Origin: Rubrimonas sp036735545 | GTDB lineage: Bacteria; Pseudomonadota; Alphaproteobacteria; Rhodobacterales; Rhodobacteraceae | Reading direction: 5' to 3' | DNA length: 64,000 bases | NCBI GenBank assembly: GCA_036735545.1 | Contig: DAINOD010000002.1 | Span: 1-64,000 of the forward strand | Shown: piece by piece, positions 28,679 through 37,007 of the stretch | How positions within the stretch are numbered: the first letter of the stretch is position 1 | Layout of the letters: the number at the start of each line of letters is the position of its first letter | The notes under the pieces: model-generated | What the model was told of the DNA's origin: nothing | Database searches by the model: none | Seen by the model: only the letters and a program-made list of their open reading frames with translations | Program-made: the position numbers and the translations under genes

Positions 28679-29287
28679 ATGGCACTGCGGTTGGTCATCG
28701 TCGTGACGGCCCTCGCCCTTTTCGGCGGGGCGGCGCAGGCGCAGATGTGGCGCCAGGGCGAGTCGCGCGCGCCGGTATGCCTTCTCGACTGCGCCGCGCC
28801 GCCGCTCGCCTCGATGGCCGCCGAACCGCCCGCCGCGCTGTTCACGCCCCGCCTCGCGCTTGGCGAAAGCGCTCCCGCGGCGTCGGGCGTCTCACTCGGC
28901 GCGCCCTTCGGCATGGAGACCACCCTGCGGCTTTCCGCCGGAGAATCGCTGATCGCGCGGGACCGGAGCGGCTATGGTCTTGGCGCCGAACTCAGCTTTC
29001 TCGGCGTCGAGGTTGGCGGGCGCTACCTTCTGTCGGAGGGCTTCGGCGGCGACGGCGTCGCGCTCGCCGGCAGCTACGCGCTGGGCGACCTCACCCTCGG
29101 CGGCGGGGTCACCCTGCCGCTGGAGGCCGGGGCCGAGGGCGCGACCGGCTCGCTGGAGGCGCGCTATCGTCTCGTCCCCGGCGTGACGCTGGGCGGTTCG
29201 GTGTCGCTGTCCGAGACGCGCCCCGCCGCGGCGCCCTCGCCCGAGGGCGACCTGTCCGCCGGCGTCAGCCTGCGCCTCGAATTCTGA
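28679..29287 (+). CDS. Small exported protein with beta-rich repeats
   Basis: 202 residues with a clear Sec signal (cleavage after GGAAQA). A Pro/Ala-rich segment with two cysteines (VCLLDC) follows, then alternating beta-strand-like stretches with Gly turns (GYGLGAELSFLGVEVGGRYL, ALGDLTLGGGVTLPL, GSLEARYRL) ending LSAGVSLRLEF. The terminal Phe and alternating pattern suggest a small outer-membrane beta-barrel or porin-like domain. No family recognised. SD CCGGAGG precedes the ATG; the 135-base gap upstream may hold its promoter. Confidence 0.7.
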   Translation: MALRLVIVVTALALFGGAAQAQMWRQGESRAPVCLLDCAAPPLASMAAEPPAALFTPRLALGESAPAASGVSLGAPFGMETTLRLSAGESLIARDRSGYGLGAELSFLGVEVGGRYLLSEGFGGDGVALAGSYALGDLTLGGGVTLPLEAGAEGATGSLEARYRLVPGVTLGGSVSLSETRPAAAPSPEGDLSAGVSLRLEF

Positions 29288-29299
29288 CAGACCCTGCCC

Positions 29300-29956
29300 A
29301 TGTCGCTCGAAGACGTCCGCGCCCGCATTGACGCCGCCGTTGCGCGCGCGGGCCGCCCCGCCGGGTCGGTCGCGCTGGTCGCCGTCTCCAAGGTCCAGCC
29401 GCTGGCGCGCGTCGAGGCGGTGCTGGAAGCCGGCCACCGCCTGTTCGGCGAGAACCGCGTGCAGGAGGCCGCCGGCAAGTGGCCGTCCCTGCGGGAGCGT
29501 TTCCCCGACGTCGCCCTGCACCTGATCGGCCCGCTGCAGAGCAACAAGGCGAAGCAGGCCGTGGCGCTGTTCGACGCCATCCAGTCGCTGGACCGGGCGT
29601 CGCTCGCGGCCAGGCTCGCCGACGCCATCGCCGCCGCCGGCCGGGCGCCGGCGCTGTTCGTGCAGGTCAACACCGGGCGCGAACCCCAGAAGGCCGGGGT
29701 GCCGCCCGAGGACGCCGACGCCTTCCTCGCCGCCTGTGCGCGGGACTACGGCCTGACGGTGGCGGGACTGATGGCGATCCCGCCCGAAGGGGAGAACCCG
29801 ACCCCCCACTTCGCCCTGCTGGCCGAGATCGCCGCCCGCAACGGGCTGTCGGCGTTGTCGATGGGCATGAGCGGCGATTTCGAGAGCGCCATCGCCCTCG
29901 GCGCCACCCACGTCCGCGTCGGCTCGGCGCTGTTCGGTGAGCGCGTGACGGCCTGA
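29300..29956 (+). CDS. YggS-family PLP homeostasis protein
   Basis: 218-residue single-domain PLP protein of the alanine-racemase-barrel family. PLP lysine in VAVSKVQ (Lys31), GENRVQEA, HLIGPLQSNK, and SMGMSGDFESAIALGATHVRVG at the phosphate-binding end. These proteins buffer PLP and affect amino- and keto-acid pools; no catalytic racemase activity is established. It starts 12 bases after the exported protein, and converges on iorB with a six-base gap. Confidence 0.93.
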   Translation: MSLEDVRARIDAAVARAGRPAGSVALVAVSKVQPLARVEAVLEAGHRLFGENRVQEAAGKWPSLRERFPDVALHLIGPLQSNKAKQAVALFDAIQSLDRASLAARLADAIAAAGRAPALFVQVNTGREPQKAGVPPEDADAFLAACARDYGLTVAGLMAIPPEGENPTPHFALLAEIAARNGLSALSMGMSGDFESAIALGATHVRVGSALFGERVTA

Positions 29957-29962
29957 TCCTGC

Positions 29963-31513
29963 TCAGACGAAAGAGCGCACCGTCTGCAGCGCGCCGTCCA
30001 GCGCCTCGCCCTTCTCGTCGCGCAGGGCCGCCTCGCGCAGGCGGCCGGTCCACTCCGCGGCGTCGGGCCGGCCGGCGAGCAGCGCCACCCCCGCCATGAC
30101 GCGGTCGTATTTCGACAGACCCCGCGCGTGGGTGTCGGAGTAGCCCTTGATCAGACGCCGGTTGCGCAGGACCTCGACGCCGAGGGCGTAGTCCTGCGCG
30201 GCATGGGCCAGCGCGGCGGCGAGCCACGCCTCCCGGTGCGCCGTCTCCTGCGCATGCCGCAGGGTCAGACGCCGCCAGAAGCGGAGCCCGCCGACCAGGT
30301 AGAGCGGCAGGAAGCCCCGCAACGCGTCGGAGCGCAGCCGCCGTCCGCGACCGAACAGGCGCTCGATGAGCCGCATCGCCCCGGGCCGCGCCATGACGGC
30401 CCGCCCGAGCGCGGCGGGCAGCAGGCCCACGATCTCCTCCGCGCGGGGGTGGAGGTATTCGGTCACGCGCAGCGTCTCGCCCTCCGCAAGGCCGACCTCG
30501 GCGCGGACTCGGACGACGCGGGCGGCGCGGGTCTTGAGGTCCGCCACCCGGATGACGTCGTCGTAGCAGAGCGCGTTGGCCGCATGTTTCGCGGCCTCGG
30601 CGGTCAGCAGCCAGCCCTGCGCCGCCCGGTCGGCGTCCCGCACCCGCGCCAGCAGGTCGAGATAGGTCCGGCCATAGGCGAGGTCCTGATAATCGACCAC
30701 CTTGCGCAGCCCGGCCAGCGCCATGGCCCGCGCCGGCTCGGGCAGGGCCGCGGCCTCCGCCTCCAGCGCCAGCCAGCGCGCGACCAGCCGCGCGGGACCG
30801 CGCGGCGCGGCTGGCGGCGCTGCAACCGCCGTTGGCGCAGGCGAGGCCGGAGCTGCGGCCTGCGCCGCCTCGAAGCCGCGCGCGAAGGCGGCGAGGCTGG
30901 GCCCCACGCCGCGGCCCGAGGCGCGGATCGCGTCCTCGTAGGCCTCGCGCGGAAAGGGCAGCGCGCCGGAGCCCGCGAGCGCGCCGAACAGGCTCGCCGA
31001 AATCACCGAGCCCGCCTCGACCGCCAACCGCTCCATGTCGGCGCAGAGGAACCGCCGCGCCGCGGTTTCGGCCGCCGCCGCCACCGCCGCCGCGTCTGCG
31101 GTCCCGTCGCCGGGGACCGTCTTCTCCGAGACCGCCAGCGCGCGGTGGGATGAGGCGATGAGCGTCGTGCGGTCGGGGGTGACGAAGCCGCGCATGACGG
31201 CGCGTCCCGCCTCCATCATTTCCGCCGCGATCAGCACGTCGACGTCGCCCGGCGCCGGCGCCAGCGCGAAGACGGGCGCGCGGTCCGCGGCGGGCGCCAT
31301 CTCGACGTAATAGATGGTCGAGCCCGTCCGCTGCGCCACGCCCGCGACCGAGGTGGCCTGCGCGGCGTAGCCCCGCGCGCGGGCCATCGCCTCGATCCAT
31401 CCGGTCAGCACGCCCCCGCCCTGCCCGCCGACGGCCAGGACCGCGAGCTTGATCACCCCCGCCTCCGCTCCCGGCGCGGCCGGGGGCGCGAAGGCGCTCT
31501 GGTGCAGCGTCAC
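29963..31513 (-). CDS. iorB: Indolepyruvate oxidoreductase beta subunit fused to C-terminal domain
   Basis: 516 residues. The first ~190 form the gamma/beta domain of 2-oxoacid:acceptor oxidoreductases (VGGQGGGVLTGW, AQRTGSTIYYVE). A proline/alanine linker about 215-240 leads to a helical C-terminal domain (DUF6537-like) of about 270 residues, including YGRTYLDLLARV, RNRRLIKGYSDTHARGLSKYD. The GTG start overlaps the iorA stop (GTGA). With iorA it should oxidise an aryl- or other 2-oxoacid to the acyl-CoA, releasing CO2. This long form differs from the compact archaeal IorB. Confidence 0.85.
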   Translation of the reverse strand: MTLHQSAFAPPAAPGAEAGVIKLAVLAVGGQGGGVLTGWIEAMARARGYAAQATSVAGVAQRTGSTIYYVEMAPAADRAPVFALAPAPGDVDVLIAAEMMEAGRAVMRGFVTPDRTTLIASSHRALAVSEKTVPGDGTADAAAVAAAAETAARRFLCADMERLAVEAGSVISASLFGALAGSGALPFPREAYEDAIRASGRGVGPSLAAFARGFEAAQAAAPASPAPTAVAAPPAAPRGPARLVARWLALEAEAAALPEPARAMALAGLRKVVDYQDLAYGRTYLDLLARVRDADRAAQGWLLTAEAAKHAANALCYDDVIRVADLKTRAARVVRVRAEVGLAEGETLRVTEYLHPRAEEIVGLLPAALGRAVMARPGAMRLIERLFGRGRRLRSDALRGFLPLYLVGGLRFWRRLTLRHAQETAHREAWLAAALAHAAQDYALGVEVLRNRRLIKGYSDTHARGLSKYDRVMAGVALLAGRPDAAEWTGRLREAALRDEKGEALDGALQTVRSFV

Positions 31514-33663
31514 GCGGAAGCCTCCGCGAAGTCGAGCCGCCCGGCGCGGCGGCGCGCCTGCAGCCAGCCGATGGCGCGCGCCCGCCAGCCGGCGCGGCGA
31601 CTTTCGGCGGCGGTGGGGTTGGAGACCACGTCCGCGCGCCAGAACGAGGGGCACAGGATCGCCGCCTCGGCGACCTCGCCGCAATTGCCGCAGCCGACGC
31701 AGGACTGGTCGATGCTGGCGACGGGGTCGTCGCGCAAGGGGTCGTCGAGCTTCTTCAGCGACAGCGACGGGCAGCCCGACAGCCGCATGCAGGCGTGATC
31801 GCCGGTGCACACGTCCTCGTCCACCCCGAAGCGCGGGCGCTCCACCCTCGCGCCGGCCTTCTTCGCCGCCATCATCAGCGGCTTCTCCCTCCGCTGGCGG
31901 TTCAGCATGCACTCCGAGGAGGCGACGATCACCTTGGGCCCGGCGTAGTCGGTCGTCAGCGCCTCGCGGATCAGGTCGCGAAGCTTGCCCACCTCGTAGG
32001 TGTTCGAGACCTGCCGCACCCACTCGACGCCCACCCCCTCCAGCGCGCGCGCGATCGGGTGGCGGGTGGACTTGCTGGGGTTGGCGGCGCGGGAGGAGGG
32101 GATGTCCTGACCGCCCGTGGCCGCGGAGTAGTAGTTGTCGACGATCACCGTCAGCGTGTCGGAGCGGTTGAACACCGCGTTGCCGATCGAGGAGGACAGC
32201 CCGTTGTGCCAGAAGCCGCCGTCGCCGAGGATCGAGATGGCGCGCTTCTCCCCTCCCCCGTCGAAGGCGGCGTTGGAGGCGGGGCCGAGGCCGTAGCCCA
32301 TCGTCGCCCCGCCGATCTCGAACGGCGGCAGGGCCCCGAACAGGTGGCAGCCGATGTCGGCGGCGATCTGGTGCTTGCCGAGTTCGTTCTGCGCCAGCTT
32401 CAGCGCCGCGAAGATCGGCCGCTCGGGACAGCCCGTGCAGAAGCCGGGCGGGCGCATCGGCACCACCTTGGCGAGGTCGGGGACCGGCGACGCCTCCTCG
32501 CGGTTGGGCGCGCGGCGCTGGGCGGGCAGGAGGTCGGGCGCGGCGGCCTTGAGAAAGCCCTCCACCCCCTGCAGCAGCGCCTGGCCGGTGTACTCGCCCG
32601 CCATCGGCAGCAGGCCCTTGCCCGACAGCCGCGTCGTGGCCCCGGCGCGGTAGAGCATGGCGGCCATCGCCTGCTCCATGAAGTCGGGCTGCCCCTCCTC
32701 CACCACCAGCACCGCCTGCTTGCCGGCGCAGAAGTCGAGGAATTCGTCGCGCACGATGGGGTAGGTCACGTTCATGACGTAGAGCGGCACGGCGGTCTCG
32801 CCGTAGAGATCGGCCAGCCCGAGCCGCTGCAGGGCGCGGATCACGCCGTTGTACATGCCCCCCTGCAGCGCGATGCCGATGGGCGCCTCTGCGGGCCCGA
32901 ACCGCTCGTTCAGGCCGCGGTCGCGGATGAACCGCTCCGCGGCCGGCCAGCGGTTCTCGATCTTGTCCTTCTCCTGCGCGTAGGACATGGGCGGCAGAAC
33001 CACCCGCGACCAGTCGGCGCGCGGGTTGGCCAGCGCGTCGCGCACCGTCAGCGGCGGGCGGCGATTGTCGCGCGCGGTGAAGCTGCCGGTGACATGGCAG
33101 GAGCGGATGCGCACCATGAGGATGACGGGGGTGTTCGACGCCTCCGACAGCGCAAAGCCGTCCTCCACCGCCTTCACGATCGAGGGCAGGTTGGGGCGTG
33201 GGTCCATCAGCCAGAGCTGGCTTTTCATGGCGAAGGCGTGGCTGCGCTCCTGCATGATCGAGGAGCCCTCGCCGTAGTCCTCGCCGACGATGACCAGCGC
33301 GCCCCCCGTCACGCCGGAGGAGGCGAGGTTGGCGAGCGCGTCCGAGGCGACGTTGACGCCGACCGAGCCCTTGAAGGTCACCGCCCCGCGGATGGGATAG
33401 TGCACCGAGGCGGCCAGCATCGCCGCCGCTGCGGCCTCGGAGGCGTTGGCCTCGAAGCGCACGCCAAGCTCGCCCATCAGGTCCTCGGCGTCGGCCAGCA
33501 CGTCCATCAGGTGGCTGATCGGCGCGCCCTGATAGCCGCCGACATAGCCCACCCCGGCCTCCAGCAGCGCCTTGGTGATGGCGAGGATGCCTTCGCCGGT
33601 GAAGGTCTCGCCGGCGCCGAGGCGGAGGTGCTCCACTTCCTTCTTGAACGACCGCTCGGCCAT
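31510..33663 (-). CDS. iorA: Indolepyruvate oxidoreductase alpha subunit
   Basis: 717 residues. A TPP-dependent subunit with N-terminal pyrimidine-binding domain (GYQGAPISHLMDVLADAED), central transketolase-like domain, TPP pyrophosphate domain (ILGDGGFWHNGLSSSIGNA, VIVDNYYSAATGG), and a C-terminal ferredoxin-like segment with cysteines in VCTGDHACMRLSGCP and CVGCGNCGEVAEAAILCP. The first ferredoxin cluster is spaced atypically. Together with IorB it decarboxylates a 2-oxoacid to acyl-CoA. It follows the MarR gene by 12 bases, so the regulator likely controls it. Confidence 0.9.
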   Translation of the reverse strand: MAERSFKKEVEHLRLGAGETFTGEGILAITKALLEAGVGYVGGYQGAPISHLMDVLADAEDLMGELGVRFEANASEAAAAAMLAASVHYPIRGAVTFKGSVGVNVASDALANLASSGVTGGALVIVGEDYGEGSSIMQERSHAFAMKSQLWLMDPRPNLPSIVKAVEDGFALSEASNTPVILMVRIRSCHVTGSFTARDNRRPPLTVRDALANPRADWSRVVLPPMSYAQEKDKIENRWPAAERFIRDRGLNERFGPAEAPIGIALQGGMYNGVIRALQRLGLADLYGETAVPLYVMNVTYPIVRDEFLDFCAGKQAVLVVEEGQPDFMEQAMAAMLYRAGATTRLSGKGLLPMAGEYTGQALLQGVEGFLKAAAPDLLPAQRRAPNREEASPVPDLAKVVPMRPPGFCTGCPERPIFAALKLAQNELGKHQIAADIGCHLFGALPPFEIGGATMGYGLGPASNAAFDGGGEKRAISILGDGGFWHNGLSSSIGNAVFNRSDTLTVIVDNYYSAATGGQDIPSSRAANPSKSTRHPIARALEGVGVEWVRQVSNTYEVGKLRDLIREALTTDYAGPKVIVASSECMLNRQRREKPLMMAAKKAGARVERPRFGVDEDVCTGDHACMRLSGCPSLSLKKLDDPLRDDPVASIDQSCVGCGNCGEVAEAAILCPSFWRADVVSNPTAAESRRAGWRARAIGWLQARRRAGRLDFAEASA

Positions 33664-33675
33664 GGGGACGCTCCC

Positions 33676-34161
33676 TCAGAAGTCGTGCTTGCGGATGTTG
33701 GCGAGGATCTTGCGCAGCGTCGCGACGAAGGCGGCCCGCTCCGCCTCGTCGACGCCGGCGAACATGCGCCCGTGGCTTTCAGCCATGCGCGGCCACAGCG
33801 TCTCGAAGGCGGCGCGCCCGGCCTCGGTCAGGCGCAGCAAGGCGGCGCGGCTGTCGGCGGGATCGGGCTCGCGAGCCACCAGCCCGTTGCGCTCAAGCGT
33901 CGCCAGCGCGCGCGACAGTGTGGACTGCTCGACCACGGTATAGACGGCGAGGCGGCCGGGCTGCACGGCGTCCATCACCGACAGCACCGCGAGCGCGCGC
34001 ATCATCGGCGTGCTGAGCCCCAGCGCCGCCATCTCTGCGCGCAGGCTCTCGTTGTAGTCGCCCATGATGCGGTTCATCAGGTAGGGCGCGAAGCCCTCCA
34101 GCCCGTTGTCGTCGAGCCGGACCATGGGCGCGCCCGTCGCGACGCCGGCAAGCTGCTTCAT
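33676..34161 (-). CDS. MarR-family regulator upstream of iorAB
   Basis: 161 residues with winged-helix signature: ALAVLSVMDAVQPGRLAVYT, STLSRALATLERNGLVAREP, DSRAALLRLTEAGRAAFE. MarR proteins are usually dimeric repressors released by aromatic or acyl-CoA ligands. The start MKQLAGV at 34161 matches family length; the frame is open further upstream. A candidate operator (34246-34261) lies ~85 bases upstream, resembling the dyad between the dioxygenase and TRAP operons. Confidence 0.88.
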   Translation of the reverse strand: MKQLAGVATGAPMVRLDDNGLEGFAPYLMNRIMGDYNESLRAEMAALGLSTPMMRALAVLSVMDAVQPGRLAVYTVVEQSTLSRALATLERNGLVAREPDPADSRAALLRLTEAGRAAFETLWPRMAESHGRMFAGVDEAERAAFVATLRKILANIRKHDF

Positions 34162-34245
34162 CAGTTGGCCCCGTTCCAGCCAGACCGGACCGCAGCGGGG
34201 CCACGCCCCGCCAGCCGCTTCACCAGCGAACGATAGCGGCGTTCC

Positions 34246-34261
34246 ATGCATTTGCAAGCAT
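34246..34261. promoter_or_regulatory. Candidate MarR operator upstream of marR-iorAB
   Basis: ATGC and GCAT flank eight bases here, and the left 12 bases read ATGCATTTGCAA. This fits a pattern ATGCAWTYGCAW shared with the stronger dyad at 42646-42657. It lies in the 121-base gap before the MarR gene, suggesting autoregulation. Two sites are a weak basis. Confidence 0.4.
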
Positions 34262-34282
34262 CTCGGAGCGACGACGGGACCG

Positions 34283-35008
34283 TCACAACGAGAACGCGCC
34301 CACGCTGGCGCCGCCGCAGACATAGAGCACCTGGCCGGTGACGAAATCGGCCTCGGGCGCTGCGAAGAACAGGAAGGCCCGGGCGACGTCCTCCGCCTCG
34401 CCGAGCCGGCCGACGGGAATGCGCTGGGCCAGCGCGCGCTCCTGCTCGCCGCCTGCGGGGATCACCTCGTGGAACATGTCGGTGCGGATGGGGCCGGGCG
34501 CGACGACGTTCACCGTCACCCCGTGGGGCGCCAGCTCCAGCGCCCAGGTCCGCGCCATGCCGACCATCCCCGCCTTGGTGGCGGCGTAGGCGGTGCGCGT
34601 CGGCACGCCCAGGGCGGCGCGCGAGCCGCACAGCAGGATGCGCCCGAAGCGCCGCGCCTTCATCGCCGGCAGGAACGCCTGAACCAGCGTCGCCGGCGCA
34701 TTCAGATGCAGTTGCGCCAGCCCCGCGATGTCGCCCGGCCCCAGCGCCTCGATGGGCCGCGGCCAGATCACGCCGGCGACGTGGACGAGGTGGGAGACCG
34801 CATGCTCCGCCGCGATGCGCTGCGCGGCGGCGGCGGTCGCGGCGGGGTCGAGCAGGTCGGCCTCCACCGACAGCAGCCCGGGAGGGGGGTCGGCCGGCGC
34901 CTGGCGGGCGAGCGAAATCACCGTCCAGCCGAGGCCGAGCATCCGCTCGGCCACACAACGGCCGATGCCGCGCGACCCGCCGGTGACGACGGCCACGTGA
35001 CCGCTCAT
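34283..35008 (-). CDS. Short-chain dehydrogenase/reductase in catabolic cluster
   Basis: 241 residues: TGGSRGIGRCVAERM loop, catalytic Ser in CGSRAALG, Tyr/Lys in YAATKAG, PGPIRTDMF, and VTGQVLYVCGG at the C-terminus, as in acyl-ACP/CoA ketoreductases. Intact catalytic residues, in contrast to the degenerate SDR domain two genes upstream. Its ATG overlaps the cyclase stop. Probably acts on a hydroxy/keto intermediate of this cluster. Confidence 0.86.
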   Translation of the reverse strand: MSGHVAVVTGGSRGIGRCVAERMLGLGWTVISLARQAPADPPPGLLSVEADLLDPAATAAAAQRIAAEHAVSHLVHVAGVIWPRPIEALGPGDIAGLAQLHLNAPATLVQAFLPAMKARRFGRILLCGSRAALGVPTRTAYAATKAGMVGMARTWALELAPHGVTVNVVAPGPIRTDMFHEVIPAGGEQERALAQRIPVGRLGEAEDVARAFLFFAAPEADFVTGQVLYVCGGASVGAFSL

Positions 35009-35784
35009 CGGCGCGGGGCCAGCGCCAGCACGCGCAACGGGCTGCCGGTGCCGCCGCGGATCTTCAGCGGCGCGGCGATCAGCGTCGCCCCGGTGGGCGG
35101 CAGGCGGTCGAGCCCCGAGAGGCACTGCAGGCCATAGCGTCCCTCGCCGTGCAGGATCGAATGCGCCGGATAGGGCGGGTCCAGATGGGCGGCCTGGCCC
35201 GCGTCGGTGCCAACGGTCTCGGTCCCGAAGCCGCGCACCCCGCGCTCGTGCACCAGCAGGCGCACGGCGGCGGGGCTTGGTCCGGGCGAATGGGGCCCGT
35301 CCGCCTCCATGTTCAGGTATTCGGCCGCCGTGCGGCGCGACCAGTCGGTGCGCATCAGCACCCAGGCGTTGGGCGGAATGGTCCCGTGCCGCGCCTCCCA
35401 CGCCAGAATATGTGCGGGCTCGAGCAGGAAGTCGGCGTCCGCCGCCGCCTCGGCCGAGCAGTCGATCACGCAGACCGGGCCCACGAGGCGGTCGGGCGGG
35501 ATCGCGTCCACGGTGCCGTTCGGCACGTCGCGCCCGGTGATCCAGTGCACGGGCGCGTCGAAATGGGTCCCCGTATGCTCGCCGCAGGTGAAGTTGCGCC
35601 ACTTCCACGCCGGGCCGCGGTGGTCGTAGGCGCTGATCTCCTCGACACGGAAGCGGGCGCACTGGCCGAATTCGGGCGGCAGCACGATCACCGGAAAATC
35701 CGGGTCCAGCGCGTGGGTCAGGTCGACGACCTCGATCTCGCCGGCCGCCAGCGCGGCGGCGAAGGCTGACAACGCATCGCTCAT
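35005..35784 (-). CDS. Cyclase-family (kynurenine formamidase-like) hydrolase
   Basis: 259 residues of the cyclase/PF04199 metal-dependent hydrolase family. The metal motif HTGTHFDAPVHW (positions about 71-82) is intact, and LILDPDFPV-like opening DLTHALDPDFPV is typical. Family members hydrolyse N-formyl-kynurenine, isatin or other cyclic amides and lactones. Sits inside the overlapping minus-strand operon (ATGA at both ends). Here a ring-opening or amide hydrolysis step is an inference from context. Confidence 0.82.
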   Translation of the reverse strand: MSDALSAFAAALAAGEIEVVDLTHALDPDFPVIVLPPEFGQCARFRVEEISAYDHRGPAWKWRNFTCGEHTGTHFDAPVHWITGRDVPNGTVDAIPPDRLVGPVCVIDCSAEAAADADFLLEPAHILAWEARHGTIPPNAWVLMRTDWSRRTAAEYLNMEADGPHSPGPSPAAVRLLVHERGVRGFGTETVGTDAGQAAHLDPPYPAHSILHGEGRYGLQCLSGLDRLPPTGATLIAAPLKIRGGTGSPLRVLALAPRR

Positions 35785-37007
35785 GGTCTGAAGGCCTCCA
35801 ACGCCTCTCGGTCATGCAGGGCGGGGTCGGGCGCGCGGCGGGCGCGCGTCTCCGCGGCGACGTCGCCGATCCAGGCCTCCTCGCGGCCCTCGCGCAGCAT
35901 CGCGACGACCGCGCGCGCCACGGTCGCGGGCGCGAGCTTGGGCGGGGGCGCCTCGGCGCGCCAGGGCTCGTCCAGCGGCCCGACGAAGGCCGCGCAGACC
36001 CGCACGCCGCCCGGGCGCATCTCGGCCCGCAGCGCCAGCGTGGCCGACAGCGCCGCCGCCGCGGCGGCGGAAGACGCCGACCAGCCCGCTTCCGGCGCCA
36101 CCGCGCCGACCGGCAGCAGCGTCACCCAGGCGGCGGCGTTGGCGGCGCCGTCGGCCCCGCGGGCGCGCATCGCGCCGCCGAAGGCCTGCGCGCAGCGCAG
36201 CAGGCCGAGGTAGTGCGTCTCGATCTCGCGCCGCGCCTCGACCAGCCCCGGCCGGCCGAGGATGTCGCCCGGACGCGCCTGGCCGGCGTTGTAGATCAGG
36301 ATGTCGACCTTGCCGCCGATCGAGGCCGCCGCCTCGCGCAGCGACAGCTCGTCCGTCACGTCGAGCGGCACGGTCTGCGCGCCGTCGAGCGCGCCCAGCG
36401 CCGCGGGGCGGGTCCAGGTCTCTGCCACGCCGGCGAAGACCGTTGCGGCGCCGGCCTCACGGAACGCCCGGCAGAGCGCAGGGCCGGCTGGCCCGAGCGC
36501 GTCGACGACCAGCACCCGGCGGCCGCGGGGATCGGCGGCGAAGTCGCGCATCCGCATGTCCTCCGTGGCGGCGATTTCGGGCTCGGCGACCATGACCCCC
36601 CTCCCCGCCTTGTCGAGCCGCAGCGACAGGCGCACCCGCGCGTCGCGGTCGGCCTCGGGGTGCAGGTGGACCATGACGCTGGGCCCGGCGTCCAGCCGCA
36701 CGAGGCCGACGCGCCAGGCGCCGCGCTCGCGGAAATAGGGCTCGGGGCTGACATGGACCGTGGCGACGGCGAGCACGGCGCCCCCGCGCGGCGCGTCGCG
36801 CCAATCGAGCGCGACTGACAGGCAACCGCCGCAGGCGTCGCGCGGCGGCCATTGCGTCGCGCCGCAGTCGCGGCAGACCTGCAGCGCGAAGCGCCCCTCG
36901 GCGGCGGCGGCGTCGAGGCCCAGCGCGGCGCGGCTGCGCGCCGCCGGCGGCAGCGTCGCGACGCGCGAGCGGACGCGGGGATCCTTCTTCGGCGGGCGCC
37001 CAGTCAT
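35781..37007 (-). CDS. DUF35 zinc-ribbon/OB protein fused to degenerate SDR
   Basis: 408 residues. The N-terminus is a DUF35 acyl-CoA-associated module: zinc ribbon Cys45-x2-Cys48 and Cys59-x2-Cys62, then an OB-fold to about 145. Residues ~160-375 resemble an SDR (LIYNAGQARPGDILG; helices and strands in order), but the glycine loop is altered (DALGPAGPAL) and the Tyr-x3-Lys pair is missing (about EAGWSASSAAA), so it is likely catalytically dead. DUF35 proteins partner thiolase-like proteins, and the thiolase-like gene overlaps directly upstream. Confidence 0.82.
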   Translation of the reverse strand: MTGRPPKKDPRVRSRVATLPPAARSRAALGLDAAAAEGRFALQVCRDCGATQWPPRDACGGCLSVALDWRDAPRGGAVLAVATVHVSPEPYFRERGAWRVGLVRLDAGPSVMVHLHPEADRDARVRLSLRLDKAGRGVMVAEPEIAATEDMRMRDFAADPRGRRVLVVDALGPAGPALCRAFREAGAATVFAGVAETWTRPAALGALDGAQTVPLDVTDELSLREAAASIGGKVDILIYNAGQARPGDILGRPGLVEARREIETHYLGLLRCAQAFGGAMRARGADGAANAAAWVTLLPVGAVAPEAGWSASSAAAAAALSATLALRAEMRPGGVRVCAAFVGPLDEPWRAEAPPPKLAPATVARAVVAMLREGREEAWIGDVAAETRARRAPDPALHDREALEAFRP

